From assembly GCF_006265165.1 (NCBI RefSeq), contig NZ_VDCH01000023.1:1-39397 (forward strand): DNA of 39,397 nucleotides, written 5' to 3'. Origin of the DNA: Chlorobaculum thiosulfatiphilum (GTDB lineage: Bacteria > Bacteroidota > Chlorobiia > Chlorobiales > Chlorobiaceae). Positions 22,238 through 31,179 of this stretch are shown piece by piece (positions within the stretch are counted from its first letter, which is position 1; every line of letters starts with the position of its first letter). The notes under the pieces are model-generated. The model searched no databases. It worked only from the letters and a program-made list of their open reading frames with translations, and had not been told where the DNA came from. The translations under genes and the position numbers were made by a program.

Positions 22238-22354
22238 TCACCCCTGGCGCTGCTTGTGGCTTGGATTCACCTTGCAGATCACAAATCGTTTTCCTTTGCG
22301 CTTGATAATCCTGCAGTGCTCGCAACGTTTTTTGATAGACGAATATATTTTCAT
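22238..22354 (-). CDS. rpmJ: 50S ribosomal protein L36
   Basis: This is a 38-aa protein beginning [14 protein letters not shown] and ending HKQRQG. C11, C14, C27 and H33 form the zinc-ribbon site of the C-plus type of L36, which stabilises 23S rRNA near the L6/L16 area. Its position between infA and rpsM is the usual one. The gap of 112 nt to infA is much longer than the others in the cluster. Confidence 0.97.
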   Translation of the reverse strand: MKIYSSIKKRCEHCRIIKRKGKRFVICKVNPSHKQRQG

Positions 22355-22409
22355 GGTAAACCCCACATGCTATGGTTGTCCGGTCAGTCCAAAATATGAA
22401 AAGGCATGT

Positions 22410-22438
22410 AATGTAATAAATACATCCCTAAAAATCAA
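22410..22438 (-). promoter_or_regulatory. Possible internal promoter between infA and rpmJ
   Basis: On the minus strand TTGATT (22438-22433) and TACATT (22415-22410) stand 17 bp apart, a fair sigma70-type pair. They lie in the only gap of more than 100 nt in the second half of the cluster and would drive rpmJ through rplQ. Sequence alone cannot show activity. Confidence 0.35.
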
Positions 22439-22466
22439 CCGGATAAAGGACGATAAATTCTGTTTT

Positions 22467-22685
22467 TTACTTGTACCGGTAGGTAATCCTGCCTTTTGTC
22501 AAGTCATAGGGAGATATCTGAACCTTGACCTTGTCTCCAGGAAGGATTCTGATATAGTGCATCCTGATCTTGCCCGATACGTGAGCAAGCACTTCAAGGC
22601 TGTTCTCCAGCTTGACCCTGAACTGTGCGTTGGGAAGTGCTTCAAGAATTTCGCCTTCCACCTCAATTGATTCTTCCTTGGCCAA
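22467..22685 (-). CDS. infA: Translation initiation factor IF-1
   Basis: IF-1 binds the ribosomal A site during initiation. The 72-aa protein, beginning [13 protein letters not shown], is a standard S1/OB-fold IF-1 with [16 protein letters not shown]. The start codon is TTG at 22685; GGAGAG about 6 nt upstream supports it, and no nearby in-frame ATG would keep the family N-terminus. A TTG start may limit expression. It lies 57 nt after map. Confidence 0.96.
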   Translation of the reverse strand: MAKEESIEVEGEILEALPNAQFRVKLENSLEVLAHVSGKIRMHYIRILPGDKVKVQISPYDLTKGRITYRYK

Positions 22686-22742
22686 TGTATCTCTCCGCTG
22701 TCTGATCGTTATGTTATACTGCTGATGCGTACCCTTTCGACT

Positions 22743-23516
22743 TTACTTTGTCAGAATCTCAGCCGCTCCTTTGCGGATAGCGATGGTATGCTCGAAATGC
22801 GCCGAATGCCGTCCGTCCTCCGTTACGGCCACCCAGGCGCCCCGTTTGCTCACTGCGCGGCGCGAACGCCCGATGGCGATCATCGGCTCGATGGCAAGCG
22901 TCATTCCAGCGCGAAGCCTCACGCCAGTATGGGGCCTTCCGTAATTAGGCACCGCAGGCTCTTCGTGAAGTTCGCTGCCAATGCCATGACCAACCATATT
23001 CTCGATGACACTGTATCCAAATGAGCGTGCATGCTTTTCGATAGCTGCCGAAATATCGTGCAGGCGGTTTCCTTCGACGGCCTGTTCGATGCCAAGCATA
23101 AGACTCTCGCGAGTAACATGAACCAGTTGCCGGACGGCGGGATCGACCTCGCCGACGATGTACGTCCGCGCGGCATCTCCATGATATCCGCTCTTATAGA
23201 CTCCGCAATCAACCGAAACGATTTCGCCTTCGTGAATGATTCGCTTGGCGCTCGGCACTCCGTGAACCACCTCCTCATCGATCGAAACACAGAGTGTCGC
23301 CGGATAGGGAGTCACGCCTGGCTCACCTTTCGGAACGTAATTCAGAAAACTCGGTACGGCGCCGTGATCTCTGATGAACTGCTCGGCAAGCTCGTCGAGG
23401 CGTTTGGTTGACATGCCTGGAGCAATCTCCTGCTCGAGCATGTCGAGTACGCGTCCGACCAGTCCACCGGCCTCCCGCATCAGCTCAATTTCCCGTTCGC
23501 TTTTTATGGTGATCAT
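22743..23516 (-). CDS. map: Methionine aminopeptidase, type I
   Basis: It removes the starting methionine from new proteins. The 257-aa length is normal for type Ia. The metal ligands can be read: two aspartates in VSVDCGVYKSGYHGDAAR, H in MVGHGIGSELHEEP, E in LAIEPM, and E in SAHFEHT; VVHGVP carries the catalytic-pocket histidine. It lies 13 nt after secY. No adk gene stands between secY and map, unlike in many bacteria. Confidence 0.97.
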   Translation of the reverse strand: MITIKSEREIELMREAGGLVGRVLDMLEQEIAPGMSTKRLDELAEQFIRDHGAVPSFLNYVPKGEPGVTPYPATLCVSIDEEVVHGVPSAKRIIHEGEIVSVDCGVYKSGYHGDAARTYIVGEVDPAVRQLVHVTRESLMLGIEQAVEGNRLHDISAAIEKHARSFGYSVIENMVGHGIGSELHEEPAVPNYGRPHTGVRLRAGMTLAIEPMIAIGRSRRAVSKRGAWVAVTEDGRHSAHFEHTIAIRKGAAEILTK

Positions 23517-23529
23517 GACCTGGCCTCGC

Positions 23530-24855
23530 TTATCGGCGACCTTTCGCCTTGGCCGTCTTCATGAACCCGTCATAGTGACGCATCATCAAGTGGCTCTCGA
23601 CCTGCTGAAGCGTATCGAGTCCAACGCTGACAACAATGAGCAGGCTGGTGCCGCCAAAAAACTGGGCGAATCCAGGCGTGACGTTAGCGAACTTGGTGAG
23701 GAATGTCGGTAAAATCGCAATCAGGGCAAGCGTGATCGCTCCCGGCAGAGTGATCCTCGTGAGGATGTTGTCGATAAACTCCTCAGTGCTTTTACCGGGG
23801 CGGACACCAGGGATGAATCCCCCCTGACGGCGCATGGTATCTGCGACCTCTTTCGGATTGAAGGCGATAGCCGTATAGAAATAGGTGAAGAAAACGATCA
23901 TCAATCCAAAAATGAGCGCATACCACCAAGAGTCGTAGGCGAATGCCGCTGCGACTTTCTGCATTGCCTCGCTTTCGGGAAAGAAAGACAGAAACGTGCT
24001 GGGCAAAAACATGATCGACTGGGCGAAGATGATCGGCATGACGCCAGCCGTGTTGATCTTCATCGGAATGTACTGCGTACCGCCGCCGTAAACCTTGCGG
24101 CCAACGACGCGCTTGGCGTGCTGAACCGGAATCCTTCTCGTGGCGACAGTCAGAAGTACGACGAGCGCGACAATGCCGGCCATGAGCGCCATGATGACGA
24201 TCTCGACAATCCAGTTCTTGCTGCCGAGCGAGACCGACTGAACTTCAGCCATCAGCGAGGCCGGAAACCTTGCCAGTATACCGATCATGATGATGAGCGA
24301 TATACCATTGCCGATGCCGCGCTCAGTGATCAACTCGCCGAGCCACATGACAAAGACCGTACTGGCGGTGAGAATGACGATCGCGGTGATGGCAAAGAAA
24401 AAGCCCGGCTCAGGAACAACCACCTTGCCGAACGATGACGGGCTTGACAGGTTCACGCTCACGCCCCACGCCTGCAACAACGATATGAGTATCGTGCCAT
24501 AGCGCGTGTACTGATTGATTTTCTGGCGTCCCTCCTCACCCTCTTTCTGGAGCTTCTGCACATAGGGCGTCACCGCTCCAAGCAACTGGATGATGATGGA
24601 GGCCGAGATATAGGGCATGATGCCGAGAGAAAAGATCGAGGCGCGAGCGAACGCGCCTCCGACAAACAGATCGAACAGACCGAACAGGTCGTTGGAGTGA
24701 GAAGTTGTCGCGCTCGCTACCGCAGCGGCGTCAACCCCTGGAATGGTGATATGCGATCCCAGCCTGTAAACGAACAGAAGCAGGAGGGTATAGACGATAC
24801 GCTGCCTTAACTCCGGGATTTTATTGATATTCCTGATACTCTCAGTAAGCTTCAT
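23530..24855 (-). CDS. secY: Preprotein translocase subunit SecY
   Basis: SecY is the channel of the Sec translocon in the inner membrane. The 441-aa protein has the usual ten hydrophobic segments, the plug and TM2 area (GGAFARASIFSLGIMPYISASI), GERGIG-type loop sequence (ITERGIGNGISLII), and the cytoplasmic loop PGVRPGKSTEEFI. It lies between rplO (18 nt) and map (13 nt), the end of the spc set. Confidence 0.98.
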   Translation of the reverse strand: MKLTESIRNINKIPELRQRIVYTLLLLFVYRLGSHITIPGVDAAAVASATTSHSNDLFGLFDLFVGGAFARASIFSLGIMPYISASIIIQLLGAVTPYVQKLQKEGEEGRQKINQYTRYGTILISLLQAWGVSVNLSSPSSFGKVVVPEPGFFFAITAIVILTASTVFVMWLGELITERGIGNGISLIIMIGILARFPASLMAEVQSVSLGSKNWIVEIVIMALMAGIVALVVLLTVATRRIPVQHAKRVVGRKVYGGGTQYIPMKINTAGVMPIIFAQSIMFLPSTFLSFFPESEAMQKVAAAFAYDSWWYALIFGLMIVFFTYFYTAIAFNPKEVADTMRRQGGFIPGVRPGKSTEEFIDNILTRITLPGAITLALIAILPTFLTKFANVTPGFAQFFGGTSLLIVVSVGLDTLQQVESHLMMRHYDGFMKTAKAKGRR

Positions 24856-24873
24856 GGCAGCTCATTCCCTGGT

Positions 24874-25434
24874 TCAAGACTTGACCGATTTTTTTGCTTT
24901 CTTGACCTTTACCACTTTTGCTTTCGGAGTCAAAAGAGCCTCGTCGAACGGCAGACCGTTGACCTTGGCAGCCTCTTCGAGGGTGCGGTAGGCTTTAACG
25001 ATCTTTCCGCCGGCATTTGTGATCTTCTCTTCTGCGCTCTTGCTGAAGAAGTGAGCTGTGATAGTCACCGCGGAGGTAAGTTCACCGTCGCCGAGCACCT
25101 TGAAATACTCCTGGTTGCTGGCGTTGCACAGGTGCTTGAGATCGAGCACACTGATCTCTTCGCCGATCAGGCCCTTCTCGATCCACATCTGGATCTGGGC
25201 GACGTTGACGCAAGCCACAGCCTTTCTGTTGGGCGGAGTGAAACCGAATTTCGGAAGTCTGCGGTAGATCGGCATCTGGCCACCCTCGATGACCGGACGC
25301 TGGTAGCCGCTTCTTGCCTGCTGACCCTTGTTGCCCTTGCCCGCTGTCGTACCATTACCTGAACCAGGGCCGCGGCCGACCCTCTTTCTTGACTTGACTG
25401 CACCTTTGGCAGGGCTGAGTGAACTTAAATCCAT
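24874..25434 (-). CDS. rplO: 50S ribosomal protein L15
   Basis: L15 joins late in 50S assembly and contacts many 23S domains through a long N-terminal arm (KRVGRGPGSGNGTTAGKGNK, then QQARSGY). At 186 aa it is clearly longer than the ~145-aa E. coli form, with a Lys/Val-rich C-terminal extension. It lies 33 nt after rpmD. Confidence 0.98.
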   Translation of the reverse strand: MDLSSLSPAKGAVKSRKRVGRGPGSGNGTTAGKGNKGQQARSGYQRPVIEGGQMPIYRRLPKFGFTPPNRKAVACVNVAQIQMWIEKGLIGEEISVLDLKHLCNASNQEYFKVLGDGELTSAVTITAHFFSKSAEEKITNAGGKIVKAYRTLEEAAKVNGLPFDEALLTPKAKVVKVKKAKKSVKS

Positions 25435-25467
25435 TGCTGTGATTCCCGACTTTCTTTATTGATTCTG

Positions 25468-25653
25468 TTAAAGCTCTTCAACCTTGACAAGGTGCTGGAC
25501 GACGCGAATCTGACCTCTGGTACAGGCGTTGTCCTTTATTTCGACCTTGTGGTTCGGCCTTCCCAGACCGAGAGCCTTGATCGTGTCTTTCTGCTTCTTG
25601 GTGCCACCGATAACGCTGCGCACCTGGGTAACCTTTATCATTTTCTCGTTCAT
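25468..25653 (-). CDS. rpmD: 50S ribosomal protein L30
   Basis: L30 is a small ferredoxin-like-fold protein of the 50S subunit. The 61-aa sequence shows IKVTQVRSVIGGTKKQKDTI and LGLGRPNHKV, the family core. An in-frame ATG four codons later (MIKVTQ) is an alternative start. It lies 18 nt after rpsE. Confidence 0.96.
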   Translation of the reverse strand: MNEKMIKVTQVRSVIGGTKKQKDTIKALGLGRPNHKVEIKDNACTRGQIRVVQHLVKVEEL

Positions 25654-25671
25654 GGTCGCCTTGTTTCCTGT

Positions 25672-26190
25672 TTAGCTTTCAAATACCTCTTTCAGGCTCT
25701 TCGAACGGCGCTCTGCAACATCATTGGCGTCAGAGATGCTCTGAAGGCCTTTGATAGCCGCCTTCACCACGTTGTGTGGATTTGAAGAACCGAGAGACTT
25801 GGTCAGGATGTCATGTATGCCGGCCATTTCAAGCACAGCCCTGACCGCACCGCCGGCGATAAGACCGGTACCGGGAGTAGCCGGCTTCATCAGCACTTTT
25901 GCCGAACCGTATTTGGCGACGATCTGGTGGGGGATGGTTCCCTTCACGATCGGCACCTTGATGACGTTCTTCTTGCCATCTTCAACGCCTTTGGCGATGG
26001 CGTCCTGAACTTCGTTCGCTTTTCCGAGTCCGTATCCAACATGACCTTCCTTGTCACCGACAACCACAATAGCGTTGAAACCGAAGCGCTTGCCACCTTT
26101 GACCACCTTGGCGGTCCTGTTGATGTGCACCAGCTTCTCTTTCAGATTCAACTCACCGGGCTTTATACTCCTGGCAGATTTTTTCGACAT
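25672..26190 (-). CDS. rpsE: 30S ribosomal protein S5
   Basis: S5 takes part in decoding fidelity and the mRNA entry helicase of the 30S subunit. The 172-aa protein has the double-stranded RNA-binding N-terminal domain ([20 protein letters not shown]) and the C-terminal domain ([20 protein letters not shown]). It lies 21 nt after rplR. Confidence 0.98.
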   Translation of the reverse strand: MSKKSARSIKPGELNLKEKLVHINRTAKVVKGGKRFGFNAIVVVGDKEGHVGYGLGKANEVQDAIAKGVEDGKKNVIKVPIVKGTIPHQIVAKYGSAKVLMKPATPGTGLIAGGAVRAVLEMAGIHDILTKSLGSSNPHNVVKAAIKGLQSISDANDVAERRSKSLKEVFES

Positions 26191-26211
26191 GTACGTTCTC
26201 TTTGAAAAGTT

Positions 26212-26571
26212 TTAAAAGATCAGGCCAGCTTCACGAGCGCCGTCGGCCAGAGCCTTGATGCGACCGTGATACCGGAATCCGTTCCTGTCGAAGACGACGC
26301 TGGAAATGCCCTGCGCAAGGGCCTTGTCGGCAAGCTGCCTGCCGACGGCGGCGCTCACCTCGGATTTGGTGCCGGAAAGCCCGGCATTCTCTTTCGACAT
26401 GGTCGATACCGCCATGAGGGTCTTGCCGCTCTGGTCGTCGATGAGTTGCGCGTATATCTCTGAAAGACTCCTGAACACGCACAGTCTTGGCCTTTCAGGC
26501 GTACCGTACACCGTGGCCCTGCTTCTTGCCTTGATTTTCTGCCTGCGGGCAGCTTTATCGATTTGGCTCAT
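26212..26571 (-). CDS. rplR: 50S ribosomal protein L18
   Basis: L18 binds 5S rRNA and, with L5, carries it into the central protuberance. The 119-aa protein has an Arg/Lys-rich start ([19 protein letters not shown]) and the conserved [20 protein letters not shown] end. It lies 59 nt after rplF. Confidence 0.98.
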   Translation of the reverse strand: MSQIDKAARRQKIKARSRATVYGTPERPRLCVFRSLSEIYAQLIDDQSGKTLMAVSTMSKENAGLSGTKSEVSAAVGRQLADKALAQGISSVVFDRNGFRYHGRIKALADGAREAGLIF

Positions 26572-26630
26572 TATCTCTAACCGTATAAATGTTTTTTACC
26601 TTACTTGTTTGGATCGCGAAGCGGCGCGGC

Positions 26631-27170
26631 TTACTTGCCGGCAGCCTTGCCTTCCTTGCGGCGGACAACCTCGCCTTCGTATTTGATACCCTTGCCGCGA
26701 TACGGTTCCGGCTTCCTGAAGGAGCGAATCTTGGCGGCGATCTGGCCTACCAGAGCCTTGTCGATACCGCTGACAAGAACGGTGGTCGGATCCGGAACCT
26801 CGATTTTGATCTCAGAGGGAGCCTGGAAGTAGATCATGTGCGAGTATCCGAGGGTCAGCGCCAGCATGTCGCCCTTGAGTTCGGCGCGATAACCGACGCC
26901 GGACATTTCGAGCTTGCGGGTGAACCCTTTGGTGACGCCCTCGACCATGTTGCTGACCAGCATCCGGTACAAGCCGTGCATGGCCCGCGCGCGCTTGCTG
27001 TCGTCCTTTCTCAGGACGCTCACGGCGCCGTCGGCAACCGAAACGCTCACCTCATCGACCAGTGCCTGACAGAGCGCGCCCTTCGGTCCGGTGACGTTAA
27101 TCATATTGTCCTTGACCTCGACCTGAGCCTGATCGGCAAGCCTGATCGGCATTTTTCCTATTCTTGACAT
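26631..27170 (-). CDS. rplF: 50S ribosomal protein L6
   Basis: L6 sits near the sarcin-ricin loop and the GTPase centre. The 179-aa protein has the two-repeat L6 fold: MSRIGKMPIRL at the start, GPKGALCQ in the first half and the C-terminal signature PEPYRGKGIKYEGEVVRRKEG. It lies 29 nt after rpsH. Confidence 0.98.
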   Translation of the reverse strand: MSRIGKMPIRLADQAQVEVKDNMINVTGPKGALCQALVDEVSVSVADGAVSVLRKDDSKRARAMHGLYRMLVSNMVEGVTKGFTRKLEMSGVGYRAELKGDMLALTLGYSHMIYFQAPSEIKIEVPDPTTVLVSGIDKALVGQIAAKIRSFRKPEPYRGKGIKYEGEVVRRKEGKAAGK

Positions 27171-27199
27171 GGTAAACTGATGCTCTTTGGCTTGTGAAA

Positions 27200-27595
27200 T
27201 TAATAAATACGGAACAGCACCTCGCCACCGACGTTCTGCTCGCGCGCTTCCTTGTCGGTCAGGATGCCTTTCGAGGTCGAAAGGATAAACAGACCAAGCC
27301 CGCCGAGGTATCGCTTGATATCCTTGCCCTGATAGACCCTGCGGCCGGGTTTGCTGACCCGTGAAATCTCCTTGATGGCGTGTCGGCCATCCTGAATGTA
27401 TTTCAGCTCGACGCGGATGAAGGGAAACTGCTCGGTGCTGATTACCGTGTAGTTCTTGATGTATCCTTTTTCCACAAGAAGCTTCGAGAGATTCTCCCTG
27501 ACTCTGGTATAAGGAATATCGGTCGTCTTGTTTTTTGCACTACCGGCGTTTCTGATCCGGGTGATAAAATCGGCTATGGAATCCGTTACGGGCAT
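27200..27595 (-). CDS. rpsH: 30S ribosomal protein S8
   Basis: S8 is a primary binder of the 16S central domain and in E. coli also represses the spc operon at the L5 start. The 131-aa protein has the N-terminal [14 protein letters not shown] and the C-terminal [19 protein letters not shown]. It lies 67 nt after rpsN, a longer gap than its neighbours, with nothing clear in it. Confidence 0.98.
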   Translation of the reverse strand: MPVTDSIADFITRIRNAGSAKNKTTDIPYTRVRENLSKLLVEKGYIKNYTVISTEQFPFIRVELKYIQDGRHAIKEISRVSKPGRRVYQGKDIKRYLGGLGLFILSTSKGILTDKEAREQNVGGEVLFRIY

Positions 27596-27662
27596 GGCTC
27601 TAACAGTTGGTTACATTCGTAAATGAACAGACATCTTTCTCTTGATCTCCGCAGAGGCGCGC

Positions 27663-27932
27663 TTACCAGCTCGCTTTTCTGACGCCGGGAAGCTTTCCTT
27701 CGAGAGCCAGCTTGCGGAACATGTGGCGGCAAAGCCCGAACTTCTTGTAGTTACCGCGACCACGTCCGGTCAGGACGCAGCGGGTGCGAACCCGAGTGGC
27801 TGAACTATCTCTCGGAAGCTGGCTCAGAGCCTGGTAATCGCCTGCCGCTTTCAGCTCCTCACGTTTAGCCGCATACTTTTCGACGAGCTTCTTCCTCTTT
27901 TCGTTTCGCGCAATGATGCTTTTCCTTGCCAT
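27663..27932 (-). CDS. rpsN: 30S ribosomal protein S14 (zinc-free form)
   Basis: S14 binds in the head of the 30S subunit. At 89 aa, without the paired CxxC motifs of the short zinc form, it is the long C-minus type. The C-terminal signature [19 protein letters not shown] is present. It lies 19 nt after rplE. Confidence 0.98.
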   Translation of the reverse strand: MARKSIIARNEKRKKLVEKYAAKREELKAAGDYQALSQLPRDSSATRVRTRCVLTGRGRGNYKKFGLCRHMFRKLALEGKLPGVRKASW

Positions 27933-27951
27933 CTTGGTACAGGGCTATGAT

Positions 27952-28539
27952 TTATTGGTTCTTTTTCTTGAACGGCATGCCAAGCAGGGTAAGCAGCTCG
28001 TAAGCCTCTTCGTCCGTTTTGGCGGAGGTGACGAAACTGATATCCATGCCATTGATTCTCGGCACCTTGTCGATGTCGATTTCAGGGAAGATAATCTGTT
28101 CGCGGATACCTGCGTTATAATTTCCACGGCCATCGAAGCTCGTGTCGCTCAGACCACGAAAATCGCGAATCCTCGGCACGGCGACCGAAATGAAGCGGTC
28201 AAGGAATTCGAACATGATCTTGCGGCGAAGGGTGACGCGGCAACCGATGGCCTGACCCTCGCGGAGCTTGAAGTTCGAGATCGCTTTCTTTGCTTTGCGA
28301 ACCTGCGGCTTCTGTCCGGTGATCTGACCGAGTTCCTGCATTGCGGTTTCGAGCAGTTTCGGCTCCTGCGCGGCTTCGCCGACGCCGATGTTCACCGAAA
28401 TCTTTTCGAGGCGGGGCACCATCATGATGCTCTTGTACTTGAATCGCTCCATCAGTTTCGGAACGACAGTCTCGCGGTAGTAAACCTCAAGGCGGGCAGG
28501 CATTGCAACTTCCTGCTCTACACTCTCTTTTTTGGACAT
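27952..28539 (-). CDS. rplE: 50S ribosomal protein L5
   Basis: L5 binds 5S rRNA and bridges to the 30S head. The 195-aa protein has [34 protein letters not shown] and RIRDFRGL. At 195 aa it is slightly longer than in E. coli (179). An unusual hairpin stands 19 nt upstream of the start (28558-28581). Confidence 0.98.
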   Translation of the reverse strand: MSKKESVEQEVAMPARLEVYYRETVVPKLMERFKYKSIMMVPRLEKISVNIGVGEAAQEPKLLETAMQELGQITGQKPQVRKAKKAISNFKLREGQAIGCRVTLRRKIMFEFLDRFISVAVPRIRDFRGLSDTSFDGRGNYNAGIREQIIFPEIDIDKVPRINGMDISFVTSAKTDEEAYELLTLLGMPFKKKNQ

Positions 28540-28557
28540 CTTTTCTTTTACCTTTTC

Positions 28558-28581
28558 ACAGGATGGTCTTGGTCATCCTGT
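28558..28581 (-). promoter_or_regulatory. Hairpin in the rplX-rplE gap
   Basis: ACAGGATG and CATCCTGT form a perfect 8-bp stem with an 8-nt loop, ending 19 nt before the rplE start. No T-run follows directly. In E. coli S8 represses the spc operon by binding at the rplE start, so a regulatory RNA structure here is reasonable, though this stem does not obviously copy the S8 site of 16S rRNA. Confidence 0.45.
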
Positions 28582-28599
28582 CATTTAACGAAATCTCTG

Positions 28600-28842
28600 T
28601 CAGCTCTTTTTCACGTTGGAGGCATGAATCGGAAACTCGCGCTCGATGATCGAGCCCTGAGGCACTCCCTGGGTGGGGCGCATGTGGCGCTTCCTGATGT
28701 TGACGCCTTCGACGATCACGCGGCCCTTCTGGGGGAACACTTTCAGGACTTTGCCCGATTTTCCCTTGTCGTTGCCGGCGATGACGGTGACCTCATCGTT
28801 CTTCCTGACGTGGAGCTTGACCTTTTTAATACCAGTTTTCAT
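28600..28842 (-). CDS. rplX: 50S ribosomal protein L24
   Basis: L24 starts 50S assembly and lies by the exit tunnel. The 80-aa protein is a compact KOW-type L24 ([31 protein letters not shown]), shorter than the ~104-aa E. coli form because the C-terminal part is cut down. It follows the tRNA-Gly gene by 33 nt. Confidence 0.97.
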   Translation of the reverse strand: MKTGIKKVKLHVRKNDEVTVIAGNDKGKSGKVLKVFPQKGRVIVEGVNIRKRHMRPTQGVPQGSIIEREFPIHASNVKKS

Positions 28843-28875
28843 GATTGACCTGTATGATAGTAATTCATAAACGTG

Positions 28876-28948
28876 AGCGGGAGACGGGACTCGAACCCGC
28901 GACCAACAGCTTGGAAGGCTGTGACTCTACCAGCTGAGTTACTCCCGC
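28876..28948 (-). tRNA. tRNA-Gly (anticodon UCC)
   Basis: The 73-nt minus-strand sequence folds into a normal cloverleaf. The acceptor arms GCGGGAG (28948-28942) and CTCCCGC (28883-28877) pair over seven bases, the D-loop has AGCTGGTAGAG, the anticodon arm is CAGCC-TTCCAAG-CTG with anticodon TCC, and the T-arm holds GTTCGAGTC. The discriminator is U and CCA is not encoded. It sits between rplN (10 nt before) and rplX (33 nt after), inside the ribosomal-protein transcript. Confidence 0.95.
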
Positions 28949-28958
28949 TGATCGGCTC

Positions 28959-29327
28959 TCAGAGAACCTCTGGAGCCAAAGATACGATCTTCATATATCT
29001 TTTATCGCGAAGTTCGCGTGCGACTGGCCCGAAAATACGGGTGCCTCTCGGTTCGCCCTGCGCGTTGAGCAGCACGACGGCATTCTCGTCGAATCTGATA
29101 TAGGAGCCATCTTTTCTCTTCTGCTCCTTGACGCAACGGACAACGACTGCCTTGCAGACATCTTTCTTCTTGACGACGCCGCCAGGAACCGCAGCCTTGA
29201 CCGATACCATGATCTGGTCACCGAGCGCGGCATAGCGCCTGCCGGTTCCACCGAAAACATGAATACACCGTACTTTTTTCGCTCCGCTATTATCGGCGAC
29301 AACCAGATTAGTCTCTTTCTGGATCAT
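28959..29327 (-). CDS. rplN: 50S ribosomal protein L14
   Basis: L14 helps form the B5/B8 bridges and the site of the silencing factor RsfS. The 122-aa protein has the signature [20 protein letters not shown] and [15 protein letters not shown]. Its stop is only 10 nt from the tRNA-Gly gene. It opens the spc set, 35 nt after rpsQ. Confidence 0.98.
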   Translation of the reverse strand: MIQKETNLVVADNSGAKKVRCIHVFGGTGRRYAALGDQIMVSVKAAVPGGVVKKKDVCKAVVVRCVKEQKRKDGSYIRFDENAVVLLNAQGEPRGTRIFGPVARELRDKRYMKIVSLAPEVL

Positions 29328-29362
29328 CCTGCATTAACCCCTGTTAAATGATAGTAAATCCG

Positions 29363-29647
29363 TTACTTGGCCTTTTCGACGATTTCAACAAGCCGACAGC
29401 TTTTGTTTTTGCTGAGCGGCCTGCACTCGGTGATTTTCACCAGATCGCCGATGCCCGCCTCGTTCTTTTCGTCGTGAGCCATCAGGCGGGTAGTCTTCTT
29501 GAAGTACTTTTTGTAGACCGGATGCTGAACCCTGCGCTCGACGGCAACGACGATACCTTTATCCATGCTGTCGCTTACAACCTTGCCCAACCAGCTCTTT
29601 TTTTTGGCTCTCGCTTCAGCTACACTTGACATTGCTGCGTTGTCCAT
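29363..29647 (-). CDS. rpsQ: 30S ribosomal protein S17
   Basis: S17 is a primary binder of the 16S 5' domain. The OB-fold core [20 protein letters not shown] is clear, with [18 protein letters not shown] at the C-terminus. The 94-aa form starts at ATG 29647; an ATG five codons later is an alternative. It lies 51 nt after rpmC. Confidence 0.97.
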   Translation of the reverse strand: MDNAAMSSVAEARAKKKSWLGKVVSDSMDKGIVVAVERRVQHPVYKKYFKKTTRLMAHDEKNEAGIGDLVKITECRPLSKNKSCRLVEIVEKAK

Positions 29648-29698
29648 TTGTTATTCTTCCTGTTGAAACCGTTTAATGTTTACTGTCGCACCCAGTTT

Positions 29699-29905
29699 TC
29701 AGGCGTTGCTCTTTTCCTGCATCTCGATCTGGGTGAGCCGGGTTTTCATCCGGGCGATATCACGCTTGGAATTACGGAACACCATCGGGTTCTGCGGCGG
29801 TTCAATCGCTTTGTAAAAGTTGATATCGGCCAGCCTGTTTTCCAGCTCTTCGATCTTTGCGAGGAGCTCTGTTTTGCCCAAGGCCACTATTTCGTAGTTT
29901 TTCAT
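29699..29905 (-). CDS. rpmC: 50S ribosomal protein L29
   Basis: L29 is a small two-helix protein at the exit of the peptide tunnel, close to the trigger factor and SRP docking site. The 68-aa protein has the C-terminal signature NPMVFRNSKRDIARMKTRL. It lies 30 nt after rplP. Confidence 0.97.
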   Translation of the reverse strand: MKNYEIVALGKTELLAKIEELENRLADINFYKAIEPPQNPMVFRNSKRDIARMKTRLTQIEMQEKSNA

Positions 29906-29935
29906 TATATGCTTTCCTGGCGGTTAGATTGCACG

Positions 29936-30355
29936 TTATCCTTCGTAATCTGGCCTGACGATGAATTTGGTCTTGATCGGCAGCTTCTTTGCGGCGAGCC
30001 TGAACGCTTCCGCGGCGATCTCGCGCGACACACCGTCGGCTTCGAACATCACGCGGCCCGGCTTGACGACGGCAACCCAGAACTCCGGCGAACCTTTACC
30101 GGAACCCATTCGGGTTTCCGCAGGCTTCTTTGAAACCGGCTTGTCAGGGAAAATCCTGATCCAGATTTTTCCGTCTCGCTTCATGTAACGGTTCATGGCG
30201 ACGCGTGCAGCCTCGATCTGCCGACTGGTGATCCAGGCCGGTTCGAGCGCTTTGAGTCCGAAAGTACCGAACGACACCGCCGTTCCGCGCTGCGCGTTCC
30301 CCTTCATCCGGCCCCGCTGTGACTTTCTATATTGAACCCTCTTTGGCATTAACAT
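29936..30355 (-). CDS. rplP: 50S ribosomal protein L16
   Basis: L16 organises the A-site area and finger of the 50S subunit. The 139-aa protein begins [19 protein letters not shown], the family start, and has [20 protein letters not shown] and [13 protein letters not shown]. It lies 45 nt after rpsC. Confidence 0.98.
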   Translation of the reverse strand: MLMPKRVQYRKSQRGRMKGNAQRGTAVSFGTFGLKALEPAWITSRQIEAARVAMNRYMKRDGKIWIRIFPDKPVSKKPAETRMGSGKGSPEFWVAVVKPGRVMFEADGVSREIAAEAFRLAAKKLPIKTKFIVRPDYEG

Positions 30356-30400
30356 ACCAGCAACTCCATTCTTTTCAGATTATATAGTACTTGAGCGCGA

Positions 30401-31165
30401 TCAGGCCTTCTTCTGCGGACGGCGGCGGCGCTTGGCGCCACGGGCATCGCCACGGCCTCCCCTGTTGCGCGAATCGTTACGGCGATCCTGCATTTTCTTC
30501 ATCTCTTCCTCTTCGATAGCGTCGAGCCTCTGAACGAGCACCTCGCCTTTATAGACCCAAACCTTGATGCCGATAGCTCCGGCGATGGTATGAGCGGTCA
30601 CGCTGGCGTAATCGACGTTGGCGCGAATCGTGTGAAGCGGAATCTTGCCCTCTTTGTACTGCTCAGCGCGGGCGATTTCAGCGCCGCCGAGACGGCCTGC
30701 GCAGCGAATCCTGACGCCCTCGGCGCCGGCCCTCATGGCCTGCTGGATCGCCATCTTCATGGCGCGACGGAAAGAGACGCGGTTTTCGAGCTGATAAGCG
30801 ATGTTCTCGCCGATGAGCTGTGCTTCGATTTCCGGCTTGATCACCTCGACCACGTCGATCTTGACCTCTTTGCCGGTGATGCGGGTCAGCTCCTGCGAGA
30901 GATTGTTGATCTCCTCACCCTTGCGACCAACGACAGCTCCGGGACGAGCGGAGTAGATATTGATCTTGATATGCTTGGTCGTGCGCTCGATAACAATTTT
31001 GGCAATACCGGCCTTCTCTTTTTTCAGCCTTGCCTGAACGTAGTTGCGGATAACCTGATCCTGCTTGATCTTGTCGGCGATAACCGGTCCGTCATCGTAC
31101 CAGCGGGAAGTCCAGTCTTTGATGATTCCCAGCCTGAATCCGGTTGGATTTACTTTCTGACCCAA
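30401..31165 (-). CDS. rpsC: 30S ribosomal protein S3
   Basis: S3 forms part of the mRNA entry helicase. The 254-aa protein has the KH domain ([16 protein letters not shown]) and the C-terminal fold ([20 protein letters not shown]). A basic tail of about 30 residues rich in Arg, Lys and Gly makes it longer than the E. coli protein. The start is TTG 31165 ([10 protein letters not shown]), with GGAG about 6 nt upstream; no nearby ATG would give the family N-terminus. Confidence 0.97.
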   Translation of the reverse strand: MGQKVNPTGFRLGIIKDWTSRWYDDGPVIADKIKQDQVIRNYVQARLKKEKAGIAKIVIERTTKHIKINIYSARPGAVVGRKGEEINNLSQELTRITGKEVKIDVVEVIKPEIEAQLIGENIAYQLENRVSFRRAMKMAIQQAMRAGAEGVRIRCAGRLGGAEIARAEQYKEGKIPLHTIRANVDYASVTAHTIAGAIGIKVWVYKGEVLVQRLDAIEEEEMKKMQDRRNDSRNRGGRGDARGAKRRRRPQKKA

Positions 31166-31179
31166 TGTTATCTCCTTGT

